Source: Cyclobacterium xiamenense (GTDB taxonomy: Bacteria; Bacteroidota; Bacteroidia; Cytophagales; Cyclobacteriaceae). From it: a stretch of DNA of 64,000 nucleotides. A program made the position numbers and the translations under genes. Of the stretch, positions 57,515-64,000 are shown one piece after another; within the stretch, counting starts at the first letter, position 1, and every line of letters starts with the position of its first letter. Where the stretch lies: assembly GCF_009467825.1 (NCBI RefSeq), contig NZ_WIOK01000025.1, positions 1-64,000 on the forward strand, read 5' to 3'. The notes under the pieces were generated by a model. It had not been told where the DNA came from. It worked only from the letters and a program-made list of their open reading frames with translations, and did not search any database.

Positions 57515-58405
57515 TTAGGCAGTTGTCGGAACTTCCAGGTGGGTTATCGCATGGCAGGCACCCGTAACCACTTCCCGCATCTTATCAAAATCCAGCGTAT
57601 CGATGGTATCCGATGCCAAATGATAATGGGGATTCCGCACAAAAGACGTATCGTTGATCATCAACGCGGGGTATCCAAAAGTCCAGTAGTTGCGTTGGTC
57701 GGAAAGCCCGGCTAAGCCGGTAGCACCTGTTTCGGCAGGAAAACTAACCACCTGTACATCGATCTGTGCCCGGTCGGCCATCAGCTTTTGCACACTTTTA
57801 TTGAAAGCATCGTACCGATCTATTCCCACCACGATGATAAAATTAGCCGTACCAGGGTACCGTCGCGCCAGTTCGGCTGAAGGGAAAGGTTGGGAATTTG
57901 GCGCATCGGAGAAATAGCCAATCATCTCGTAACAAATCATCCCAACAACCGCTACCTGCTCTTCAAAAAGCGACCGGGCATGTACGTAACTACCCATCTT
58001 TTCGGTGCCAAAAAAGGGAGGCTCTTCCAAACAGTAGGCCACCAATTCGATGCCGTAATCCGTTTCCGGCTGATGCTCGCCCAGGAGTCTGGCCGTTTCC
58101 AGCAATCCGCCAACGGCACTGCCATTGTCATCGGCACCGGGTTGATCGCCACACACATCGTAATGGGCGCCGACAATTAGTCGCTTGGGCATATCCCCCT
58201 TATACCTGCCGATTACATTGGTGTATTCCCTTCCTGCTGCAATCCATTTCTGCAGCGATACCTGCAGCCCGGAGGCCGTAAATGCCTCCACTATGTAGGC
58301 AGCCACTGCTTCCAGACTCTCCGTATTTCGGTAGTTTCGATACGGTCGCAATGCGGTTAGGAATGCCACATCGCGGTACAAGCGGTTCTTCTGCGCGTTC
58401 ATCAT
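57515..58405 (-). CDS. M28 family zinc aminopeptidase-like protein
   Basis: About 296 residues from ATG at 58405 or 58402 (a frame to 58456 adds an unlikely extension). The co-catalytic zinc ligands are complete: H and D in VGAHYDV, the D of GADDNGSAV, E-E in YCLEEPPFF and the final H in NPHYHLASDT. No signal peptide is evident, so it may be cytosolic, unlike most members. It would remove N-terminal residues from peptides. Next to a flavin amine oxidase gene on the same strand. Confidence 0.9.
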   Translation of the reverse strand: MMNAQKNRLYRDVAFLTALRPYRNYRNTESLEAVAAYIVEAFTASGLQVSLQKWIAAGREYTNVIGRYKGDMPKRLIVGAHYDVCGDQPGADDNGSAVGGLLETARLLGEHQPETDYGIELVAYCLEEPPFFGTEKMGSYVHARSLFEEQVAVVGMICYEMIGYFSDAPNSQPFPSAELARRYPGTANFIIVVGIDRYDAFNKSVQKLMADRAQIDVQVVSFPAETGATGLAGLSDQRNYWTFGYPALMINDTSFVRNPHYHLASDTIDTLDFDKMREVVTGACHAITHLEVPTTA

Positions 58406-58596
58406 ATGTTTTATTCGTTTAGTAGCAATCGTGTTTTCGCCAGACGGCATCCGCAAGTAGCATCTGCCGGTTTGGCTATTTTCGGCAGCAAGCCCTGGAG
58501 TACGCCGCTTCCCGAAGCATCCGGCACCCAGCCGGTAGGCCGTATTGATCGGGGCCTGTCCCCGGCTATCGTCCGCCCGTTGCGTTCGGTAATCGG

Positions 58597-59850
58597 CTAT
58601 TTATCCGGTGCAGCGGCTGTCTGCCCGGTGGCGTTCCCATCGTACGGCCCCTCGATCAGCTGCGCCACAGCGGCCCGAGCGGATTCGCAGGCCCCGTGCA
58701 CCGTCGCCTGGTGATCGAGTGAAAGTGCTTCCCCGGCAAAATAAATTCTGTCCCTTACCGGCTCTTTTATTTCTGCAACGATGCGGCTTCGGTTTCCGTC
58801 AAAAGAATAGGAATAGGCGCCTTGAATAAAGGGTTCCTCGGACCAGTTTTGCAGGACGTGCTTTACATAATTGGCCGATGCCTTTCCCGCAAATATCCCG
58901 TCCAATTCGATCAAAACCTTCTCGACGATCGCTGCTTCGCTTTTCAGTTGGGTGTAGGCAAGTGCCTTTTCGTTGATCGCAAACAGTCCCAAAATATGCT
59001 TGTCTGAATCTTTCCGGAAAGCGGCATCGTAGAGGATTTTGTTTTCCTCACGCATGGCCCGAGACAGCTTATCAAAGACCAGAATATCCGGATAAAATCG
59101 TTCCCTGAATTCGATAAATAGCTTCATTCCCTCGCCCATGTACACCCGGTTGATGGCCTTCGTTTTGGCAAGGGGCAAGGCGGGCACAAAGGCAATTTGT
59201 TGCTGCTGAAGGGTCTTGATCGAGCTGGTGAGGAGCACCTTGTCTGCCTCGTAGTGCTCGCCGGCCTGCGTTGTCACGCGTACTTTTTTGCTTTCATAGT
59301 TGATTTCGGAAACCGGTGCACGAAGTACCAGCCGATCGGAAATCGTTGGCACGATGAATTGCTCAAAAAAGTCAAACCAGGTCGTGCTGGCAAATTTCCA
59401 TTCCCGGTAAAAATTCCGGATGAAATGGTGGGAGTTGAGTTTTCCCGCATGCCAGCTTTTGATGGTTTGGGGATGGTAATCCATGATTTCGACCGGGGTA
59501 CGCGCTTTGGGATCGTTGCGAATGGCCGACAGTACCCTCGGGTGGGTATGAATCCATTCTGCACCCAGGTCTAATGGGAAATCGGCAAAATCATTGATTT
59601 TTTTTAGCCGCCCGCCGTAGACCGAGGCCGCTTCGATGAGCAAAAAATCAATGCCGTACTGCTTGAGCAAATACGCTGCGGAAAGACCGGCGGCACCCGC
59701 CCCGATCACGAGTACTTTTCCAGAAAAATTCCATGGAAACTGCGGTAAAATGGACCGCTCGCCGCCGAAAGTGGGTAGCAAAAAAGAAGGAAGAAAGGGC
59801 AAGCAAACACCCATCCGCAGACTTTGCTCCATAAACTCTTTTCGTGTCAT
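58597..59850 (-). CDS. Flavin-containing amine oxidase family protein
   Basis: About 417 residues from the ATG at 59850; the frame runs on to 60057 but that part is not conserved. The N-terminus (TRKEFMEQSLRMGVCLPFLPSFLLP) resembles an export signal with a weak Tat-like RKxF. The FAD-binding Rossmann motif is VLVIGAGAAGLSAAYLLKQYGIDFLLIEA, then GGRLKKI and DLGAEWIH. The C-terminal FAD-contacting block is YFAGEALSLDHQATVHGACESARAA. It should oxidise an amine or related substrate with O2; the substrate is unknown. Confidence 0.88.
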   Translation of the reverse strand: MTRKEFMEQSLRMGVCLPFLPSFLLPTFGGERSILPQFPWNFSGKVLVIGAGAAGLSAAYLLKQYGIDFLLIEAASVYGGRLKKINDFADFPLDLGAEWIHTHPRVLSAIRNDPKARTPVEIMDYHPQTIKSWHAGKLNSHHFIRNFYREWKFASTTWFDFFEQFIVPTISDRLVLRAPVSEINYESKKVRVTTQAGEHYEADKVLLTSSIKTLQQQQIAFVPALPLAKTKAINRVYMGEGMKLFIEFRERFYPDILVFDKLSRAMREENKILYDAAFRKDSDKHILGLFAINEKALAYTQLKSEAAIVEKVLIELDGIFAGKASANYVKHVLQNWSEEPFIQGAYSYSFDGNRSRIVAEIKEPVRDRIYFAGEALSLDHQATVHGACESARAAVAQLIEGPYDGNATGQTAAAPDK

Positions 59851-60077
59851 TTTTTTTATTTTGATGGGTTTAGGGGTCAGCCAGAAAGGCTGGCAAACCA
59901 GTGGTTCCGATGGTATTTTTCGTACATCGCTTCGGTAGCGCCACAGCATCCCTGGGCATGCCGCCGCCCTGAACGGCTCGTTGTACAGGTCTGCGAAACA
60001 GGGAACAAGAACGGCCGTTCCTGCCTTGTATCCGCCCGGCGCTGCCCGTATCGGCATCTCCGGCCCTGGAGACCCGG

Positions 60078-60698
60078 CTAAAACAACCGGTGGGCAATAC
60101 CCAGGTAAATCACGTTGTTTCGCAACTCCCTGTCAGCGACAAGCCTGGTCAATCCATGGCAGTACCGTATCCCGATGGACCAATCCGTTTCAAATGCGTA
60201 TCCCAGTCCGGCATTTATCGAGAAATCAAACCTTTCCACATTTTCCAGCCGCAGGTTATCCGGTACGGACTTGCTGGTATTGACGGTAAGGAAGCCCAGT
60301 TGTGGACCCAATTCCGTATAAAGCTTCCCCTCTCTCCATTTCAACATCAGCGGTAAGTTAATGTAAGAAATCTTGTACCTCCCGTTTTCTTCCGATTGCT
60401 CCCCTTGCAGGGACCAAATCATTTCGGGCTGTAGCTTCAGCACTTTTGAGACCTTGAAAGCGGCATAGGCACCCACCGAATAACCGACCTTTCGGTCACT
60501 TTCCGGAAGGGCATCGTTGCCCCATAATTCGGCAAAATTCACACCTGCCTTGATCCCGTAGTGCACCTCCGCTGCTGCGCTCGTTTCTTGCGCGCGCAGC
60601 GGAACGGCGTTCAGCAGGGCAAGGCACAACACGCAGCCCACCAGGCCAGGGAATCGTTTACACGGGTTTTTGGGTGCCGGTATCGGTAGGTAACGCAT
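60078..60698 (-). CDS. PorT-like outer-membrane beta-barrel protein
   Basis: 206 residues with a signal peptide ending LRAQ. The barrel has the usual pattern of the outer-membrane beta-barrel domain (PF13568): GIKAGVNFAELWG, VGYSVGAYAAFKVSKVLKLQPEMIWSLQGEQ, INLPLMLKWREGKLYTELGPQLGFL and a C-terminal FSINAGLGYAFETDWSIGIRYCHGLTRLV with a final aromatic. A small structural or secretion-related membrane protein is likely; no specific role can be assigned. It precedes the flavin oxidase gene on the same strand. Confidence 0.88.
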   Translation of the reverse strand: MRYLPIPAPKNPCKRFPGLVGCVLCLALLNAVPLRAQETSAAAEVHYGIKAGVNFAELWGNDALPESDRKVGYSVGAYAAFKVSKVLKLQPEMIWSLQGEQSEENGRYKISYINLPLMLKWREGKLYTELGPQLGFLTVNTSKSVPDNLRLENVERFDFSINAGLGYAFETDWSIGIRYCHGLTRLVADRELRNNVIYLGIAHRLF

Positions 60699-60766
60699 GG
60701 GCTCAGTCTTGTTTTTTGCAAAATTCGCTAATTAAGCTGACACGGCATTTGATTTGGATCACAAAA

Positions 60767-61339
60767 TCACCTTGATCGAAGGCGGCTTAGGGTTTCCCGG
60801 GATATCCCCAAATAGGAAGCGATGTAGGTAAGCGGTACCCGCCGAAACACCTCCGGTTGATGGGTCAACAGGGCATTGAACTTATCGGCGGCAGCTTTCA
60901 TGTGCAAGTCAAAAATTTTGTCTTCCATAAAAAGGGCGTACTCGAGGATGGTTTGATTGACAAATCGCATGATCTCCAGGTTCTCCAGCATCAGGGATCG
61001 GAGTCCGGGAATATCAATAGCGATCAGGATGCCGTCTTCAAGCGATTCGATGTTCTCCCGGGAAGGGAGCTCGTTGAAACTTCGCAGCGAACCGATCACT
61101 TCATTTTCGAACGCAAACCAGGTATGTACCTCGGTCCCATTGTGCAGGTAAAAACTTCGGGAGGCACCTTTGCAGATCCAATAGAATTTGGTACAAATCG
61201 TTCCTTCCCGTACCAGGAGCTGCTTTTTGGATACAGCAACCTGTGTCAGCAGTGGCTGCAGCAGGACAACGGCCCGTTCCGATAGCTGCGGCTCGAAATT
61301 TGCCAAAAAATCGGCAACATACGGTGTTTTTTCTGTCAT
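60767..61339 (-). CDS. Crp/Fnr family transcriptional regulator
   Basis: About 190 residues from the ATG at 61339 (longer frame to 61483 rejected). Residues ~30-120 are the cyclic-nucleotide-binding-like beta-barrel (VREGTICTKFYWICKGASRSFYLHNGTEVHTWFAFENEVIGSL). The C-terminal helix-turn-helix reads RVPLTYIASYLGISRETLSRLRS. No FNR cysteines are present, and the ligand pocket lacks the classical cAMP signature, as in most Bacteroidota members. It could regulate the barrel gene beside it or the divergent aminotransferase gene; targets are not shown. Confidence 0.92.
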   Translation of the reverse strand: MTEKTPYVADFLANFEPQLSERAVVLLQPLLTQVAVSKKQLLVREGTICTKFYWICKGASRSFYLHNGTEVHTWFAFENEVIGSLRSFNELPSRENIESLEDGILIAIDIPGLRSLMLENLEIMRFVNQTILEYALFMEDKIFDLHMKAAADKFNALLTHQPEVFRRVPLTYIASYLGISRETLSRLRSR

Positions 61340-61780
61340 CGAATACGTTTTTAGCAGGGCCTTTACGGGCCAAAAAGGACCGTCCCTTTCGCCCATCAGG
61401 CTATGGGATGGTACCGACCGTAACCCAATATGCCGGTAAAGCATGGCGGAGTTCGGTACGATGCAGGGCTGTCCGCAATTCATGCAGTAGTCACCCCTAT
61501 CCAGTCGATCATCCGAAGTAACAAGCTACGGAAAAAACGGCTTTTCAGGAAAAAGCCAATAAATACTTACTCCCCTTTTCCCAATCCTGGAATGCGGTGG
61601 AAAAGGACGGTAGCTAATGCACGATCGGTCATGCCCGAAACACCGATGCCATCGCCCCGGAGAAAAATACATCCAAAAGGTTAATTTTAGAGCCAGATTC
61701 CCGTACTCCTCCTTACCAAACGTGGAATTCTCCTTTTATTTTTACCTGCTTTTTTTTAATTTCCAAAAAAGTTTCCACCA

Positions 61781-63046
61781 ATGAAAAAAAGAGCTTTCCT
61801 AAAAAACCTCCTGGCCCTGGGTGTTACGGCCAGCCCCGGCGTGAATTCCTTTGGCCAGCTCCTGTCCCGTTACGAGCACATCCCTCCTGCGCAACTTGCT
61901 TCCAACGAGGACTTCTGGGCTGGAATCCGGGCCGGGTACCGGCTCAAACCCGATTACATCAACCTGGAAAACGGCTTTTATTGCTTTGTCCCGCAGGAAA
62001 CTCTTGAAAATTTAATCGGGCACGTGCGGGAGGTAAATTACCAGGGATCCTGGTACATGCGAAACGAGCGCAAGGGAAACAAAGCGGCCACCACTGCCCG
62101 CCTGGCCGAATTGGGAGGCTGCAGCCCCGAGGAGGTGGTCATCACACGAAACGCCACCGAGTCCCTGGATTTGATCATCACCGGCATTCATTGGAAGGAA
62201 GGAGACGAGGCTGTCATGGCCGAGCAGGACTACGGCGCCATGCTGAATCAGTTCAAGCTGGCCGCCAAACGGTATGGGGTGGTAAACAAGGTGGTATCTG
62301 TTCCGAACCTGCCCCAATCCGACGAAGAAATTGTGGAGCTGTACGCGGCTGCCATTACGCCCCGGACACGGCTGCTGATGGTCTCCCACATGATCAACAT
62401 CACCGGGCAGATCTTGCCCGTGCGGAAGATCTGTGACATGGCCCATAGCAAAGGGGTGCAAGTGTTGGTGGACGGGGCGCATGCCTTTGCCCATTTCCAG
62501 TTTAACCTACCCGATCTGAACTGCGACTATTACGGATCCAGCCTGCACAAATGGCTGAGCACGCCCCTTGGTGCCGGACTTTTGTACGTAAAGAAAGGAA
62601 ACGCAGAGCATGTCTGGCCCTTGCTTGCCGAAGGAGAGCGAGACCCCAACGACATCCATCGCCTGAACCATATTGGTACCTACCCCGCCTATACCGATCT
62701 GGCCATCAACGATGCCATCGATTACCACCATGCCATCGGCGGAAAACGAAAAGAAGAACGCCTCCGGTATTTGCAAACGTACTGGACCAGCAAAGTCCGG
62801 GATATTCCTGGGGTAATTGTAAATACGCCCAAGGACCCTGCGCGGCATTGCGGAATCGGCAACGTGGGCATTGAAGGCATGAAGCCTGCGGAACTTGCGA
62901 AAGTGCTGATGGAGCGGTACAAGATTTTCACGGTAGCGATCGACGGCTCCAACGTGCACGGCTGCCGGATCAGTCCCAACCTCTACACCACCCTGGAGGA
63001 GCTGGATGTGCTGGTAAAAGCCTGTACCGAACTGGCAAAAGCCTAA
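61781..63046 (+). CDS. Class V aminotransferase-fold PLP enzyme (isopenicillin-N-epimerase-like), exported
   Basis: 421 residues. The N-terminus KKRAFLKNLLALGVTASPG has a KRxFLK motif like a Tat signal, unusual for this fold but known in the Bacteroidota subgroup. PLP-binding residues: D231 in VLVDGAHAFAH and the Schiff-base K257 in SLHKWLSTPLGAG; RNATESLDLII forms the phosphate region. Likely acts on an amino acid or a cysteine-like substrate as a lyase, epimerase or aminotransferase. Divergently transcribed from the Crp/Fnr gene. Confidence 0.88.
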   Translation: MKKRAFLKNLLALGVTASPGVNSFGQLLSRYEHIPPAQLASNEDFWAGIRAGYRLKPDYINLENGFYCFVPQETLENLIGHVREVNYQGSWYMRNERKGNKAATTARLAELGGCSPEEVVITRNATESLDLIITGIHWKEGDEAVMAEQDYGAMLNQFKLAAKRYGVVNKVVSVPNLPQSDEEIVELYAAAITPRTRLLMVSHMINITGQILPVRKICDMAHSKGVQVLVDGAHAFAHFQFNLPDLNCDYYGSSLHKWLSTPLGAGLLYVKKGNAEHVWPLLAEGERDPNDIHRLNHIGTYPAYTDLAINDAIDYHHAIGGKRKEERLRYLQTYWTSKVRDIPGVIVNTPKDPARHCGIGNVGIEGMKPAELAKVLMERYKIFTVAIDGSNVHGCRISPNLYTTLEELDVLVKACTELAKA

Positions 63047-63285
63047 GCAGCCTACCACAAGCAAACTGCTTGGGGCGTGCCAAAGAAACCGATTGACAAG
63101 CGGTCAGCATGGGTTCTACCCCAAAGGCAGCAATTCTTTGTTGACCCGAAAAGGGGCGAATTCCGCAGTAGTTCCGGGTCCATTTTTCCAATCAGCAGTA
63201 CCAACGTGGCGGGTATACTGATCCGTGCAGAGTAGAAATTGGCAAACACATCTGCACTAGCAAATGCTATCGGGCACCATGCGGG

Positions 63286-63999
63286 CTACAGGCTTTTCAG
63301 GTCGATCACCTCAAAATTCCTCGCATCAAAATAATCATCCAGTCCATAGTCCGTATTGATGATGATACCTCCCAATAAGGTTACCTTGTCCGCATGAAAT
63401 TCATCTTTACAGGTTTTCAGGTATTGGCGAATCTTGTTGTCGATAATACCGTAGGTAGCTTCTGTAATGGCTTTTGGGGGATTTTCGCTGGCAAGTATTT
63501 CCGCTCTAAAGGGAAGTAAACTTTCTTCCAGCTTCATCTGTTGGTAATCGTCGTCATTGACGATGGGCGTGTACCCATCATGCTGTAAACGGTTCAGGGC
63601 AAGCATCAGCGCCCCGCATGAATTGCCCTTTTCCTCCATTCTTGGTCGGAACATTTTGCCCAATTCTCCATCTAAGGTAATGCCAATGTGAGGCCCATAA
63701 AAGATAAACGCACTTCCTTCATCCGGAATATGGTGGGCATAGGCCGTCATCCCGGTTTTTCCAACAAATGGAATACCTCCGAGTCCGCCCATTACGAAGG
63801 GGCCAAAAAGAACGTTGAAGAAGGTAGTCGATGGCACATTGATATCGTCCGAACAAACGGATGTTGCCATAAGAATTTTTGAGACATCCAGTTGATGCTC
63901 GATTTGCATTTTTCCTAAAAAATGAATAGACGTGTCTTTCGCATCCCTGGCATTTGGGAATTCCTTTTTTACTATTTGGTCAAATTTCCTTTGTAACAT
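63286..63999 (-). CDS. LCIB/LCIC-type (theta-class) carbonic anhydrase homologue
   Basis: 237 residues; the first Met (63999) is at the window edge, so the gene may start slightly further out, though FPNARDA near residue 14 is where the domain begins in homologues. Blocks line up with the algal and bacterial LCIB domain: ATSVCSDDIN (C49, D51), GGLGGIPFVGKTGMTAYAHHIPD (H89/H90), FYGPHIGITLDGELGK, NSCGAL (C128), and the C-terminal LLGGIIINTD. In that family two Cys and one His hold zinc and the C-x-D aspartate helps catalysis; all are present. Activity, CO2 or bicarbonate interconversion, is inferred. No signal peptide, so probably cytosolic. Confidence 0.82.
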   Translation of the reverse strand: MLQRKFDQIVKKEFPNARDAKDTSIHFLGKMQIEHQLDVSKILMATSVCSDDINVPSTTFFNVLFGPFVMGGLGGIPFVGKTGMTAYAHHIPDEGSAFIFYGPHIGITLDGELGKMFRPRMEEKGNSCGALMLALNRLQHDGYTPIVNDDDYQQMKLEESLLPFRAEILASENPPKAITEATYGIIDNKIRQYLKTCKDEFHADKVTLLGGIIINTDYGLDDYFDARNFEVIDLKSL

Positions 64000-64000
64000 A

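Noticed and set aside
63058-63072. CAAGCA/TGCTTG hairpin after the aminotransferase gene as a terminator
   Set aside because: Stem is perfect but there is no T-run on either strand.
1-64000. CRISPR arrays, tRNA or rRNA genes, complete insertion sequences
   Set aside because: Looked for regularly spaced repeats, cloverleaf-like segments and transposase motifs and saw none; a covariance-model scan would be the decisive test.

Overview
The window looks like a chromosomal segment of a polysaccharide-degrading Bacteroidota (Cytophagia/Saprospiria-like; I cannot place it more finely). Evidence: an adjacent SusC/SusD pair, many lipoprotein-type secreted enzymes, a type IX secretion C-terminal domain, a PorT-like outer-membrane barrel, and few Shine-Dalgarno sequences. 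No rRNA, tRNA, CRISPR array or complete transposon was seen.

Layout. 0.5-1.8 kb: a small Fe-S protein and a DUF5996 protein on the plus strand. 1.8-20.4 kb: a long minus-strand run, several genes overlapping or 12 bases apart, with a beta-propeller/azurin-like fusion, a DUF1080-PA14 protein, four consecutive sulfatases, a GH106 rhamnosidase, a DapA-family aldolase/lyase, a fifth sulfatase and a GH78 rhamnosidase. 20.4-31.4 kb: a visibly AT-richer stretch of different character: a frameshifted gene, an S9 peptidase, an acetylesterase-like hydrolase, a toxin-antitoxin islet (VapC pair, DUF433, Uma2, response-regulator relic), an S10 carboxypeptidase and a zinc peptidase. 31.5-40.6 kb: DUF3863/3864 protein, SusD, SusC and a GH127 arabinofuranosidase, all minus strand. 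41-48 kb: a YegP-like protein, a membrane protein, two more sulfatases and a Na/Pi transporter. 48.5-57.5 kb: a large modular clan-A-like glycosidase with a T9SS tail, a phosphonatase-like HAD enzyme, a lipoprotein and a beta-helix/DUF1961 protein. 57.5-64 kb: M28 peptidase, flavin amine oxidase, PorT-like barrel, Crp/Fnr regulator, class V aminotransferase, and a protein matching the LCIB (theta-type) carbonic anhydrase fold family.

Functional reading. Seven complete sulfatases with formylglycine motifs, two rhamnosidase families, GH127 and SusC/D suggest a locus for a sulfated glycan rich in L-rhamnose and perhaps L-arabinofuranose. Sulfatases would desulfate, exo-glycosidases trim, SusC/D import, and the DapA-like enzyme could handle a 2-keto-3-deoxy acid. 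This is inference from families; the substrate is unknown and no sulfatase-maturing enzyme lies in the window.

Gaps between genes hold several relics that ordinary ORF calling misses: a lipase remnant interrupted by three in-frame TAG codons, a sulfatase C-terminal stub, a one-base frameshift in a sulfatase-associated gene, and a receiver-domain fragment. A degenerate repeat of about 66 bases occurs near base 270 and again between susC and susD.
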